Assembly: GCA_033964015.1 (NCBI GenBank)
Contig: CM066922.1
Coordinates: forward strand, 23,794,507-23,858,506
Length of the DNA: 64,000 bases
Reading direction: 5' to 3'
DNA from: Scolanthus callimorphus
Lineage: Eukaryota; Cnidaria; Anthozoa; Actiniaria; Edwardsiidae
Shown piece by piece: positions 22,548 through 34,657 of the stretch. Made by a program: the position numbers and the translations under genes. The first letter of the stretch is position 1. Each line of letters opens with the position of its first letter. Under the pieces are notes generated by a model. That model did no database searches. It had not been told where the DNA came from and was given only the letters and a program-made list of their open reading frames with translations.

Positions 22548-24774
22548 GTAACCATCATATCTATACAAGATACTCGATAGTCGAGGAGGAAACGGTCTCG
22601 TTCAGCCTTCAGTGAGCCATAAAAACACAAATTTTCGGCTCTCCTCGAGCTGATGGGGACTAACAATGATCATTTTTGTAAAACAGTTTCGTACCATCTT
22701 GAACGACACAACTCCTCACGAGTAGCGTCGACGCGTCGAAAACCATGCGCGGTATAGTAAAAAATAAGACATTATACTTTTGAGCCCCTGGTCCCAAAAA
22801 TAAGTTGTTGGATCTCATCTCTGTTTAATCACCGGAAATCACAGTCACTTTACTTTACAGGAAGCGGAAATAAGTATAGAAACAAGTTTCTATTGTTCAG
22901 ACCACTACACGTGACACGACGCGGCAAAAGTTAATAGTGAAGTTGATCTCTAGTTGTACACAAGCTCCTACACACGAGGAAAAATTACAGGCTGCAATTC
23001 TGTTAAAACAAACATGTTCTACTTCTCTACTGAATACGAAAGTGTCAGGAAAGCTGAAGTCACAGGAACTAAAAACGTTTGTCACCAGTTACGACATGAT
23101 GGTTGCGGTGTGGATTGGACCACTGTTCGCTGCAGTTGGACAAACATTCGGTAAGCTTATTTTCCTCAGTGAAATGGGCGAATTAAAGCTTAAGAGGTGG
23201 ACTAAAACTGCTAAGACACTTTGGTTAAGAATGTTTTGCACCCGTTTACATGATTTTTCAATGTGTAAAGGACGAGTCCAAAGGAGATTTGATTCCTCGG
23301 TATTTTAGAACAGTCAAAAGATGATCAACTAACTTTCACTGTGTTTTGAGTGTTTTGGTCTTTCATTGAATTATAGAATTACTTTATTCTATTGACACTG
23401 ATAACGGCTATCTTTTATCTCTTGAAGATAAACCTTCAACATGTGGTTAAATTTGTTTTGGATTCTGAGTGAGTGATCGGTTTGTCCCAGTCAATTGAAG
23501 TGAATTATCAAGAAAATTTTCCTTGCTCAAGGCCGGAATAAAAAGTTAGCAGAGTGCACAGAAAGACACTCACGTTTACCCATATTTGTTGGCTCATCAA
23601 AATAGCCCTTGTTATGTTCTTCTCTCTTTCTAAAATTCTATAGGCTATGGAATTTTAGAAAGAGATGAAGAAAATGAAACAGACAGAATAGGAGTATCTT
23701 GTTGCAAGTTTTTCAAAATTTTCTCAGGGGAGCATGCCCCCTCAAACTGAAATTCTTTTGCTTTTATGTCTGATTCTTATTTTCTCAATTTTTTCCCCCC
23801 GAAACCTCCATTCTCTGTATTTCAAGTGCAATTAGGTGAAAATTAGAGTACCATAAGATGCTTTTATGGGCATCTTGTGAACATGAACTTGCTCCATCCA
23901 AAATTGCTCCACCCATGCAATTATTTGGAACACTTTAGACTTTGCGGCTTAATGATTTACACCCTTTAATCTTTTTGTAGGGTCTGCATGCAATAGTAAC
24001 TCATGTTATTTCCATTATGAAATCTAGATGGCAAACAAGGAAAGTCACTTTCAGTTTATTTACAATATACAGCTGACGATTTTTATAGAATTGCATGGTT
24101 GACATAGTTTCCCTGTAGTACTCCAAGGTGATGAACTTTGAAATTTTATTTCTTCAATTTTCACTAGTTGTTATGGCATATTTTATAGTTCTTCCAAAAC
24201 AAACCGCAATCAAGCCAAGAGCTTCTAAGTGTTTCAGTAACTGGATTTTTGGCCACTTTTAGCCACAATTGCCTGGAATCCTAGTAAAATTATTTCTCTG
24301 ATGAGTTGGGGGGAATGCTAATTTTTGGGGAACTACATGCCGGAGAATCTTAAAATATGGGGAAAAAAGTTCACTTGTTTCTCCCCCCGACATACATAAT
24401 GATTGCATACTGGTAATGAGTGCCTATCATGCCCACTGAACAGATAACAAAGTAAAATTATTCCACTTTTAGCAAAGATATTTTTTGGTGTCCCCACCTT
24501 GACAAAGTGTCCCATAGTGTTCAATTTGCTTCGATTATTTTGTTTCAGTTGTGACAAAATTGTTCTGATAATGCATGTTATTCCACCAAATAATATTTTC
24601 CTGAACAAATCATGAAAGTTATTGCTAGAGCATGCTAATCCTGACATGGCACACATGCCAAGCAATACATTAATCAAGTTATCAATATTTGGTTATCTTG
24701 TCAGCCCTGAAAAAGTCTCTGCAATTGCAAAATTTGTAAAGACTAAATTTATTTAATTCTGAAATAAATTTGAT
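22548..24774. other. Intergenic, no supported gene
   Basis: Apart from the possible small exon near 22686-22760 and the hairpin at 23618-23670, no gene or RNA was supported. ATACTTTTGAGCCCC(T)TGGTCCC occurs near 22776 and again near 25268, a short dispersed repeat. Confidence 0.45.
23618..23670. repeat. Hairpin with about 25-bp stem
   Basis: CTTCTCTCTTTCTAAAATTC followed by TATAG, a one-base turn, then CTATGGAATTTTAGAAAGAG and ATGAAG. Two or three mismatches. Could be a degraded MITE or a pre-miRNA-like fold; nothing further supports a function. Confidence 0.45.
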
Positions 24775-24974
24775 TGTGTGTTTCCAAAAAATATCCATCC
24801 CCCACACACACACAGAAGGGTGTTAAGAAATGACCCCCCTCCCCTCTGGAATTTCCGAAGAAATACAGTTTTTTGTATGGAAAAGATCAGGTAAATTGAC
24901 CCCCCACCCCTCTGGATTGCCAATCCCTTCCGTAGGGGGGGGGGGGGGGGTATGGATATTTTTGGAAACACACA
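24775..24974. mobile_element. Poly-C/G MITE, TGTGTTTCC subfamily
   Basis: Inverted ends TGTGTGTTTCCAAAAAATAT and ATATTTTTGGAAACACACA. Inside are several C runs, CTCTGGAATTTCCGAAGAA and a run of 17 G near the right end. Related to the elements at 7014 and 32808 in both ends and interior. Confidence 0.75.
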
Positions 24975-25381
24975 TTAAGTAAATTTAGTCATGACAAAAT
25001 TTGCAACTGCAGAGACTTTTTGATGACTGAAAAGGTTACCAGATATTTTAGGGGAATTCAAAGGCTTGATAAACTAGTGCAAAATGTGTAAAATGCTGTA
25101 TTTTCTTCAAATGTGATGTTTCTGCTGTTTTGCTATTAAATACCCCAGTATTTTGTAGGGTGCAATCATTAAGCTTCAGTGGACTCCTATGTTCGGATCC
25201 ACCCGCTGTTTTTTTGCTGGCTAGATGCCTGCCTTAGCTTCCCCCCCCCCCCCCCCCGCCATCATCTTTATACTTTTGAGCCCCTTGGTCCCAAAAAATG
25301 ATCCATGACCTGATTTGTTTCACTATTTATCAGTATGCTTGGGGAGAAAGGGAAAGACCTTAAAATTTTTTACTGTAACTA
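24975..25381. other. AT-rich spacer with poly-C run
   Basis: No gene seen. A run of about 17 C lies near 25240-25257. Confidence 0.5.
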
Positions 25382-25943
25382 CAGGGCATCTGACAGGGTG
25401 CGGTGGTGCGGATCCGCACAATTTGGTCATTTCCGCACCTTGAGAACTTTCCCTACACCTTTCCTGGTGAACAAAATAGCCTGGGACCTTGTTTTCAAAA
25501 AACGAGAGCTTGCCAAGAGTTTTCTCATCAAATTTCTGTCAAGAAACTTGCCCTCTTGCCCTTTTGAGTACAAAAATGCCCTGTTGATGGAGATTGAAGT
25601 GCAACTTTCAGTATGTATAAATTGTTTTAGAGGCAAATTAGGCCAGTTTCAGAGGTGTTATTATCAGAAATCCAGTAAGTGATTTAGCCTATTTCTCTGT
25701 ACATTAAGCTTAAGCTAAGTTAACTTTGAACATTTCCCCCCCCCCCCCCCCCCCCTGTTTTATCAAAGCTTTTGTGTGAAAAGCATCTTTTAATGTGTAT
25801 ACATAATGGTAGACCATATTTAAACTCTGAAATTGTTTTAGAGGTGAATTAAATTTGTTTTAGAGGCATTTAATTTTCCGCACAATTTGCCTTTTCTTCC
25901 CCACATTTTGCCCTGAAATTTCCGCACCCTGTCAGATGCCCTG
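25382..25943. mobile_element. 562-bp non-autonomous hAT-like element
   Basis: Inverted ends CAGGGCATCTGACAGGGTGC and their complement at 25924-25943. The CAGGG terminus is characteristic of hAT elements. A convincing 8-bp target duplication was not found. The interior has a poly-C run near 25736-25755 and repeated TTTTAGAGGCAAATT-like and TCCGCACAATTTG motifs; the ORFs across it are not protein-like. Confidence 0.65.
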
Positions 25944-26001
25944 AAGGAGGACCTGAAATGTTTGTGCAGTTATCAAAGGGATTTAAGCGACAGAAGTTGA
26001 T

Positions 26002-26088
26002 TGGGCAATTCCAGAAAATAAAGGTACCCTCCCCACGGGCGGCACTAGTTTTTTGACCCCCCCATGCATCCCAGATTTCCAAAATGGT

Positions 26089-26132
<44 letters not shown>

Positions 26133-26277
26133 ATGCATATCGAATTCCGGGCAGGTAAAAAAATCCAGCTTCGAAAACCCCCCCTTGCAATCAGAATTCC
26201 GAGCTCTTATTCTTAATTCCTATCGGAATTTCCAAATGCCGCCCGTGGGGGGTACCTTTATTTTATGGAATTGCCCA
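26002..26277. mobile_element. Poly-C MITE, TGGGCAATTCCAG family, copy 1
   Basis: Long inverted ends of about 41 bp: TGGGCAATTCCAGAAAATAA, then AGGTACC and CCCACGGGCGGCA, against the complement at 26237-26277. The interior contains a run of about 42 C at 26091-26132. Partial copies in inverse orientation occur at 60947 and 62335. Confidence 0.85.
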
Positions 26278-26632
26278 TTGTTGTACTCAGGTATGTAAAG
26301 GCTTGACAAGCACAATGGGGGCTTATATGCAGATCAAATAATATTTTGCTGTTGAGGGACAGCTGAGGCAACCAACCTGGCAGTCTTCTTTATTTGTGCC
26401 AGCCATATTTAAAATAATGACAATTTGTTGTCATGGCAAACCATTTAGGTGGTTGGACAAGTTTCTATACTGAGTTATGTTAACCCTGTCGCTTGAAAAA
26501 CCTTGAGATACCAAAATATAGGGCTTTTGACACAGGAAAATACCTAAATATGTCAAAAATTTTGCTGTATTTTAGTGGACCAGAAGCAAAAAAAAGCTAT
26601 AACAATTTTCAAAGAAAATCGGGAGATTTTAC

Positions 26633-26763
26633 TTAAAGTCCCATCACCAACCGGGAGCCTTTGCGCCAAGTTTTCTCTTTTTTTTCAAATTGATCCATTG
26701 TTTTTCGTGTGCTCTGATTTGCTAAGAGTCCGCAAAGGCTCTCGGTTGGTGATGGGCCTTTAA
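26633..26763. mobile_element. 131-bp piggyBac-type MITE
   Basis: TTAA at both borders (26633-26636, 26760-26763). Inverted arms of about 30 bp: AGTCCCATCACCAACCGGGA on the left and the complement of AGGCCCATCACCAACCGAGA on the right, each continuing GCCTTTGCG. A TTAA target is diagnostic of piggyBac-like transposition. Confidence 0.75.
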
Positions 26764-27620
26764 AAGCCGGAGACCCGGAGATGAGGTAAAAAAATGGGAG
26801 ACTCCTGGCAAAACCTGGGGAGTTGACATCCCTGCTATACAATCCCCAATTCACATGTGACTGGTATCTCTGTAGCTAGGATAGCCATCAGCTCCATGTA
26901 AACTGTCTGTCTCGGGGGTAGGGCCAACTTTATTTGTTGTGCATGCTGCATGTGTTAGCCACAACACCAAGATAACTTGGTGCAATTTTTTTTTTCATGT
27001 GAAACAGGAGCAAGTTTTTCCTTACTCCCCAAGATCATGAACAATACCTACCTTTTTATTAGTTATGCTATTCCTCAAAATGTTTTGTATTTTTTAAAAG
27101 GCATGCCTCCTGCCCAATATAGCTGCGATAGTCAGGGATTTTTTGTTACTATGGCAACATTTCACATTATCAAATGATGCAATAGAAAGCCCATCGGTAT
27201 ACTGATTACAGTTAATATTTGAATACATGTAGTTCATGGTAAAATGTTCATTAAATGTTCCCAATGCCAAGTGAATGTCTAAAAACGCAAAATTAGCATC
27301 ACATCCCCTTAATTTGGTTGCTCTGGGAACAAGAATCTTAAGGATGGCACAACAAAGCTGACTATCATGAGACATTTGTACCAGTGCATAAAGCCCTGTT
27401 AATTAGCCTTTATTATATCCATGTTAAAATCACATGCGTGTTCTGCAATCTGATTTGCTCTCAGCAGGTCAATTTATTCCTAAATTGACCTGATTTAAGA
27501 TTTTTGACATTGCGTGAGCAGATTGTTCTACTTCTAGCATGCGCTGCATTTTCAAGTTTGGTTATTTCCCTTCATTTGGTTCGAAAAATATTTTCTATGA
27601 AAATGATTTCAACATTGATA
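26764..27620. other. Intergenic, nothing recognised
   Basis: No gene or RNA supported. 27467-27495 contains a small palindrome AGGTCAATTTA..TAAATTGACCT. Confidence 0.5.
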
Positions 27621-27766
27621 TAATAAAGTGGTAATTGACTTGAGTGGAGTTGCAATTTTGGTCAAAAATAATACTTGTGATTTCAAATCGACCTCGCGCT
27701 TTTTGAAATCACATGTATGATTTCTGACCAAATTGCACTCCACTCACAGGTCAATTACCATTATTA
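27621..27766. repeat. 146-bp foldback element
   Basis: TAATAAAGTGGTAATTGAC, then AGTGGAGTTGCAATTTTGGTC and GTGATTTCAAA on the left, with the complementary series on the right ending GTCAATTACCATTATTA. The central turn is CGACCTCGCGC. Arms are about 60 bp with mismatches. Confidence 0.7.
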
Positions 27767-28032
27767 ACACATCTGTGTAGATTTACACTTTGTGTTTTGC
27801 TTTGTTTATACCAAGGGGTACGCTAAAAGATCGCGAGCCTTGATTTTTGAGCAACAACAAAATTGACGTCTTGAAATGTGAAGTCTGGCAAATCATCCAA
27901 TACTAAAACTTTCTTATTGTTAGGTTTTTGCACTGTCATTCTCCTATCATTTTTTGTTGAGTGTGTGGTAAAGGGGCATCATTCTTTTTATAGTATACAA
28001 GGGAGGTGGCAAAAGTATTTTAACTTTGGCTA

Positions 28033-28074
28033 AGGTGCATAAAAAAGAACTTTTAAGTTCTTTTTTATGCACCT
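28033..28074. repeat. Perfect 20-bp hairpin with TT loop
   Basis: AGGTGCATAAAAAAGAACTT, TT, then the exact complement. It is followed by a direct repeat of CCTGCAAGGA. Perfect pairing with a minimal loop is unusual for old sequence. Confidence 0.75.
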
Positions 28075-28699
28075 GCAAGGAGAAAAACCTGCAAGGACTG
28101 TTTATAATGTAAAGTACAGCTTTATCATGAGATCACATTCACTATCTTGTTATGTTGTGGATTGATAAAATAAAACTAGTCTAGATAAAATAAACCTATT
28201 TTTCATACAACTACTACTGCTTCTGACATCTTTCATTCCGTATGATAGTTGGGAGCTCCGCTTTTAGCCAGTGGCTAAATCTATATATTACACGTTAGAA
28301 ATTTACACCTTTATAAGATTGTGATTTGAAGAGATGTAGAAACAGTTAGATATCTAAAACGTTCCGTGAGCATTAGGCGGAATAATACCCGCCTGAATAA
28401 ATCGATTCGAATCTTCGACACGTTCTGTTTCGTCTGTTTCACGTGCTGATTTCGCTAAACAAGCGATCATTTGGTGTAAATTAACTCACCAGAATAGCCA
28501 AAGTCCGCTACATATTCCTTCCTGACTGTATGGCATCCATATTCTCTGGAATTCAAGCGAAAGTTCTTGATAAAAGACGGCTGTAAATCCACCACAACGG
28601 CTTGCTTGCTCGAGTGACCGCTCGAAGTTCAAATGTGGGTCACGTGAAAGCAGACCCTCGACTTCGAGCTGGAGCTCCCGCACATCGGCACGCCAAACG

Positions 28700-29730
28700 T
28701 CTTAAGAGCGACTCTCTGTAAGGACCGAGTGACTTCGTGAAAATGTGGCACAAGGTTGAAAGATTGACCCCCTCATATTTTATCCAGAGATAGCCTATGG
28801 TATGCTAGTAAACGTGATATATTTTTTATGTTAGAAAAATAAAGCTATGTAGAGAAAATTTCGAAAAACCACCGCCGGGTCGTGAAGCTCAAAAATGACT
28901 AAAACAGCATGCGATCCTATGGTCAAATAACGGAACTCGCGCGAAGGCGCAAAATAAAACTTGCATTTATTTGCATCATAATTTCATTTTAGAGGTATCA
29001 AAGATTTGAAAACATCCAGATGTTTAATTATAGCTAACATTTTAAGTTCTTGGCGAGCACCCAAAGAAGGCCGAAATTTCACATTTTGAAATCTAAAATT
29101 TCACTTTATTTTGAAACAATGAAAAATGCAGGCGGTATTATTCAGAATTTATTGAAACTTGGAATTTAACAAGTACTTAAGATATATTTAGCCCGGTATA
29201 AAAATTATTCTTGGAAAACATATCTGAGACGAGAACGAGTACACTCAATTTACCCTAATTAAGCCAATTTTCTCGCGGACTGTAAACAATCTCCTAAGAA
29301 AGATCCTGAGAAATCTCAGATTTTTCCAGAAGAAGCCGGAAATATACTAGATTTACAGCTTACCATTTATTAGAAACGCCGTGGAGATAACTACGGGTCG
29401 TGTATTTGTACTTTTGCTTTTTTGCCGCCGACATTACGAAGAATTTTTGTCGGCAAACAAGTCAAAATCTTCCATATGGCGTGTTTTTCCCACGCTCACT
29501 GCTTACTCTTGTACAGCTTGTTTGTCGCAATAAAAACTTGTTTGTATATTCAAACTCTAAAGAAGTAATTTCTGAAGTTCAGAAATACTGTTTAAACGAT
29601 TTAGCTAGCTATTTCGATCTCTGATTTCTCCGTAGCTAGGCTGGAGATAAAGTGCAGTCAACCGACTCATTGGACAAAACAAAGGCAATTACGTTTGTCA
29701 CGCAATATTCTCGCACGTGGAAGGGGCAGT
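28700..29730. repeat. About 1-kb segment, inverted diverged copy of 35985-37010
   Basis: Begins CTTAAGAGCGACTCTCTGTA at about 28700, which matches in reverse the sequence ending near 37010, and remains alignable (CTCATATTTTATCCAGAG, CCGCCGGGTCGTGAAGC, GGAGATAAAGTGCAGTC) to about 29730. Differences are substitutions and indels, so this is older than the two copies around the N gap. No ends or coding region of a known transposon. Confidence 0.7.
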
Positions 29731-30435
29731 GCGTTTGTCACAATACCATTTGTAAATATACTATTTGTAAATATCATTTGTTTCTATCATTAAACTCTAC
29801 CTTGATCTAAAAAATCCTGTGGCCTAAAGAGATCTCTCTTTGAAGAATTCAGGCGCGTGTCTTCTCGTCTGACATTCATGGCAAATAAGAAAATGACGCG
29901 TGTCCACGGTCCGCACTAAATTCCTGCGTCCTTGAGTTGTGTCATTTTGTAAAAACAATAAAATCAAAATGGGAACAGCGACAAAATAAAACAGGCCAAA
30001 GTAGTAGCAGTGACAGCGATTTCTTTTTCTGCGGAATAATGAAAATTGTACTTACCAAGGCGTGGTCGTAAAGACTTAAATATTGTTATGAATGTCAAAA
30101 AATAAAACTTAACAGTCTCGAGAAGAGTCTAGGCAAATTATAAAATTTAGGAAAAAACTTTGCCGTTTTAGATTCTCCATCACAATCAGTTTTCTTGCGT
30201 TACAAATCCCGACCTCTGGGAAAGTCATACCCTCTCGCGTCTCAGCATTTTGGGTGTGGCAGTAATATCGAAACTCGCCCTGTTGGGCCCAGCAACCCCG
30301 CACAAAAGTCTTGGGAGTACCCCATCCCCATCCCCTTCCGGGTGAGCCAGCGTCAATCCCACTGTTGTTTAATTTTGTATCGCATTCTTGCACGACAGTA
30401 AGGGGACAAATAGGTATTCCTTCTTATTCTGCGCT
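29731..30435. other. Intergenic, nothing recognised
   Basis: No gene, RNA or repeat could be supported in this stretch. Confidence 0.5.
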
Positions 30436-31187
30436 TGTCAACCTCGTTCCCAGGACTTTCTGGGTAATTTTCAAGATGGCGGGTCACTCGGAAGAACGTC
30501 ATTCCTAAATGGAGGAATGCTCACCATGAATAATTTAACGATATTTTTGATAATATTACTTCAAATTGGCCTAAAAACATTCAAAATATCTTAACTATCA
30601 AGACTACTAGTCAGGATAAGGATTAATACATCGTTTTAGTATATTTTTATAGTATATGCCTCGTTCTATTAAGATTAATACTAATAGGGTACGTAATCAA
30701 TAAAACGAGCTGTCCGAACCAGCGAATTCACTCATAGCGTAGTGGTTAAGGGTTTGGGTATAGTAACGGAAAGTTACAGGTTCGAACCCTGATGATTTTC
30801 ATAACTCTTTTTTACATTTCTGTAGGTGAGCGCTTGTTCAGAAAAAAATTCTAAGTGCCAGTGAGCATTCCTCGATTTAGGCGTGTGTTCGGAAGAAGAC
30901 CCTGGCAAAGGCTGGGGCCTTTCCACAGGGAGACCAACCAAGTAAAACAGTTAAAATCCGATATGGCTTGCGGAAAGGCGGGAAGATGGCACAATCATGA
31001 ACACATGTCATTAAGATTAATTTTAGCCCCGACTTCGGCCCTCTTTTCCCGGCTGTCTGCCTTCCATATCAGACTGTTTTCTTAAGCGGTCTCCCTGTGG
31101 AAAGGCCCCAGCCTTTGCCAGGGTCTTATCTTCCGAGTGACCTGCCATCTTCAAAATTACCCAGAAGACCCTGGGAACGAGGTTGTG
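30436..31187. repeat. Nested inverted repeat with CAACCTCGTTCCCAG motif
   Basis: CAACCTCGTTCCCAGG...TGGGTAATTTTCAAGATGGC at about 30438-30490 is inverted at 31145-31187, and GACCCTGGCAAAGGCTGGGG near 30899 is inverted at about 31104-31124. Similar GTCTGGGAACGAGATTG occurs near 13470, suggesting a dispersed family. Not coding. Confidence 0.55.
30728..30800 (+). tRNA. tRNA-like sequence (pseudogene or SINE head)
   Basis: An A-box-like TAGCGTAGTGGTTAAGG and a perfect B box GGTTCGAACCC lie about 45 bp apart, as in a tRNA. The T stem pairs over four bases, but the acceptor ends pair poorly and no anticodon stem is convincing. More likely a tRNA-derived SINE head or pseudogene than a working tRNA. 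Confidence 0.4.
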
Positions 31188-31630
31188 CACTTGTCTCTCC
31201 CGCACTGCCTCTCCAGCACTGCTTGTCTCCCCGCACTGATTGTCTCTCCCCACCGCTTGTCTCTCCCGCACTTTCCTCATTTTACGTTTTCTTTTACAAA
31301 GAGTCCCAGCCACAAACAACTGCAAAACTGGGCGTAACTACGTGCACGGCGGCGCACGCCACCTCCAGAGGTGTGCCCAAAAGCATAGCAACGCTGCATT
31401 AGCAACAAAGGACGGCTTTGTTTACTGGAAGACTGAGAGCGTCATTAAATTTTCGACCAATAAAAAGACAACTTCTAAAGAGGTTATAGAGGCGATTTTC
31501 GCACAGTGACAAGAGGCAAGATGGTGCTTCCGAACGGTAGCAATAGAACGGCGGAATTCCTTGGAGTATTCGCTCACCGCGCCGTGAAATTAAGGCCTAC
31601 AAATTCTCACTGCTATCCAGAAGACTAGTT
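31188..31630. other. Probable upstream region of a short transcript
   Basis: Contains repeated TCTCCCGCACTG-type motifs (31190-31275). A separate ATG at 31521 opens a 36-codon frame that ends just before the ATG at 31631. No recognised domain. Confidence 0.3.
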
Positions 31631-32515
31631 ATGGCATTCATAAATTCAAAGGTGCAAAATCTTCGGAGTTTTCCTGTTATGAAGACTAATGGATCCGAAG
31701 AGATGGATGGCTATGCTAACTCCTGGCGTGGTAAGTTTTTCTTTAGTTTGCGTTTTACGACCTACAACTTGATCCAATATTCAACCGTTAAATCGCTAAA
31801 TCTGCGCCATATTGAAAACAGTTCAAGCACAAGAAGGAGCTCGGTGGACTTCTCCTTTCCCTGTAGGGTCTTGTTTAAGTGTATTTTATAGGTTTTGAAT
31901 GTTCACTGATCGCTGAATTCAACTTGAACAAGTTAAGCTTATATTTAAGCTTATTTTACAAACGTCGACTCTTCCAGCGAGTCTTCAGATTGATTCAGAT
32001 TCAAGTCAGTTTAAAAATTTCCTTCGCTGTCAGCGCGGAACCGATCTTATAAGAGCTAATGGTGTAGTTTAGAGTTATAAAAGCTGATGTCCTGATCTGC
32101 CACTGAACTTTCTGCTTTCTTCTTTCTTGACTTTTGATGGTATTGTTGTTCTGTTTTCAGGACAGACCTAGGTAGTGTTCCTCAATAGTTTCTCAGGCGT
32201 CGTGATGCGGGATGATGGATGAATGGTCGTGAATTCTTGGCTAAGTTGTTCTAGCTCATGGTGAACGTTCGCCGAAGAAGCCGAGAGAAAACTTATTCTT
32301 TGATGAAGTCAATATCCTGAATTTCAAACTTATGAACTTTGGAGGGAAGGTTTCACTTGGAAAGCTAGCGCGGTAGAGGGCTGCAAATAATGCATTGTCA
32401 GAGATGTATTTTTTTAGTGATCAAGGTGAAAAATATTCTTAGCATAAAACTGGCTAACGTGATGTGTAAATTTGTGAGTTTGTATATGTATATGGAAATT
32501 ATTCGGTGAAATAAA
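31631..32515 (+). other. Candidate two-exon short gene or non-coding transcript
   Basis: ATG at 31631 begins an open frame running into a strong donor (TGGCGTG|GTAAGTTTTT at 31730/31731). A strong acceptor with pyrimidine tract (TTGTTCTGTTTTCAG) ends at 32160. Joining them would give a short protein of about 37 residues stopping four codons into exon 2, followed by about 340 bp and an AATAAA at 32510-32515. The signals are consistent with each other but the product is unrecognised, so this could equally be a spliced non-coding RNA. Confidence 0.35.
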
Positions 32516-32540
32516 CCTTACTTAGGTTCGTAACATTCAT

Positions 32541-34324
32541 TAGTTTACAGTTGACGCGGTTTCCATTGTTATTCGTAGGGAATTAACTCGGATAATGGCT
32601 CTCAACAAACTAAAAGTCGGGGAGGGATTTGAATTCTCCAGGGAAAGGTTGGGGTTGATCAATAGAATTGAATTGAATTTCTAGGTAAATATTTGCTCAT
32701 TATGGATTAATAGGTAAGTATATGGCTCATTATGGATTAATAGGTAAATATCTAGTTATTTACCTATGAATCCATAATAAGCCATATACTTACCTGTAAA
32801 TCAATAATGTGTGGTTCCAGAAAATATCCCCCCCCCCCCCGGAAGAGTGTTGAAAAGTGACCCCCCACCTCTCTGGAATTCCCGAAGAAAAATACAGTAT
32901 TTGTATGGAAATATATCCTTTCCTATTAGTATTATCCTTCCTATGGATAATTTCTGGAACCACACAATAAGCCATTTTTACCAAGATTTCAAGGGGCACT
33001 GTCACGTTTGTTTCATCAAAATATTTAAAATAAGACAAGTGTTCTACAGAAACAACTCCGAACCTATATTCTGTTTCAAATTAGTCTTAAAAAGAAAAAG
33101 AAACTTGTTCAGCCTGTTCGAAAATCAAAAATGCCAATTAGCAATCCAATTCCATCCGCTCGATTATACACGAAAATACTCCAAATTTGTATTGATCTAG
33201 CAGCTGAAGGTTAGGTATAAAACGTAGACCATTTTTTGTTGATTTGTAGGGAGTTTGACTGCATTTAAGCTACTTAAAATGACCCCAAGTTAGACCAAAT
33301 CCATGATAGACCATGACAGTTGCCCCTTTCACAATGACTAATTCAATTATCAACCCAAACATTTAACTAGTGAATTCAAATCCATACACTTACCCCGAGA
33401 AAAAAAACATCCAATAATCTCAGTTTATGCATCTATGCTGACTGTCTGTCTATAACCAATATTTGCTTCTGATTATCCTTTATGCGAATCCCGTTGAACG
33501 CCACAAAACACGATTTCAGAGAACGCCTTCACTTGAACCATATTGAGAAGCGTTTGTCCGTCTACTTGCTTGGTCTCATTGCCCATAGAGTGTGTTTAAG
33601 ACGTAAACCTGAAAATACAGATAAAATCATGCCCAAGTTAATTGCATATCTAATCGTAGAGAGCAACCAACGAGCGCAAAATACCTGAAACTTGCCTTCA
33701 GTTTCTCCACCTTGAATCAGTTCCATCCGTTTTGCTAGACAGAACGTTATGCAAATTGAGCTGTAGAAGCTGTAAGCTGTCAGGGCGTGGTACAAATGAA
33801 AATAACCAGTAAGGACGTAGTTGCTTTTGTCTCTATTATTTTCGTTCTACAAAGGAGTTCTTTTGTCTGTAGTCTATTATCCTCGTTCTTTGTGTTGAGG
33901 TAGGGTATTGTTGTATTATCCAACCAGAGAGGACCTTTACGCAGCTACGTACCGACCAAAATAACAGCGCTTTAATGAGTTGCGCTTTTACAAAAGGCCG
34001 CTTGATTGATTGGACTGGCTGTTGTACGAAAACAAAAGACGTAATTCGTGTTTGGAAACCTTTGTCAATCATAGTTGAATAAATGTTGTCATTCATTTTC
34101 TTCAGCATCACAACTTTATTGTGCATGGTAAAAATTAATTGCAATGAGTTTCTCTGGGGAACCCACTTCTATGAAAGCAGCCTAAATAACTAACAATAGT
34201 TCCTATTGGAATCCGCTATCTTTTTCAATTGTAAACTGTACTCCTTTTCAAAACTGTTAAATTCAATGAGAAGAATGCATTTCATTTGTCCCTGTTTTCT
34301 GAAAACCTTGTCAACTGTAAACTA
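32541..34324. mobile_element. 1.78-kb TIR element, copy 2
   Basis: Nearly identical to 6746-8530, with the same TAGTTTACAGTTGAC inverted ends and nested MITE. It differs by scattered one-base changes. The shared sequence begins exactly at the inverted repeat and continues through the adjoining 97-bp hairpin on the right before the two loci diverge. Confidence 0.65.
32808..32966. mobile_element. Poly-C MITE, TGTGTGGTTCC family, copy 2
   Basis: Same ends and interior as 7014-7167, with a longer C run. It travelled inside the larger element rather than inserting independently, since the position within the host element is the same. Confidence 0.75.
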
Positions 34325-34330
34325 AGTCCG

Positions 34331-34426
34331 TTAATTACCTCGATTCTCGGCAATAACCCCAATACATCCTCGGGCCTACGGCCCTTGGGATGTATTGGGG
34401 TTATTGCCTCGAATCTCGGTAATTAA
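34331..34426. repeat. 97-bp hairpin family, copy 2
   Basis: Same arms as 8537-8633 (TTAATTACC...CAATACATCC). The duplicated 4.45-kb segment begins inside its right arm at 34416, where the post-gap contig also starts. Confidence 0.8.
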
Positions 34427-34657
34427 CTCTAACTTACTATAGTTGTATAAGAAATAGGAAGTGGGGGCAGCACTGAATTCCGTAATAACAGTAAGGGTAC
34501 AAGTTAGGAAATCTGCTTGAATAGGGATGTGTCAAAGGCACAAGTGCTATTGCAACCTTTACCAGAATATAAATATATACTGAAACTGTAAACAATTCTT
34601 TGTTTTACCGAATTTTCGGCCATGTTTAATGCTGACGAAGGAGACAAAAAACGCTCA

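Noticed and set aside
25870..26298. Frames encoding long Gly or Pro runs
   Set aside because: They are translations of poly-C/poly-G tracts in a MITE.
28489..28695. Minus-strand open segment with a strong donor (CTG|GTGAGT) and protein-like composition
   Set aside because: No ATG in frame, a stop just upstream, no recognised domain and no partner exon; kept only as a weak exon candidate.
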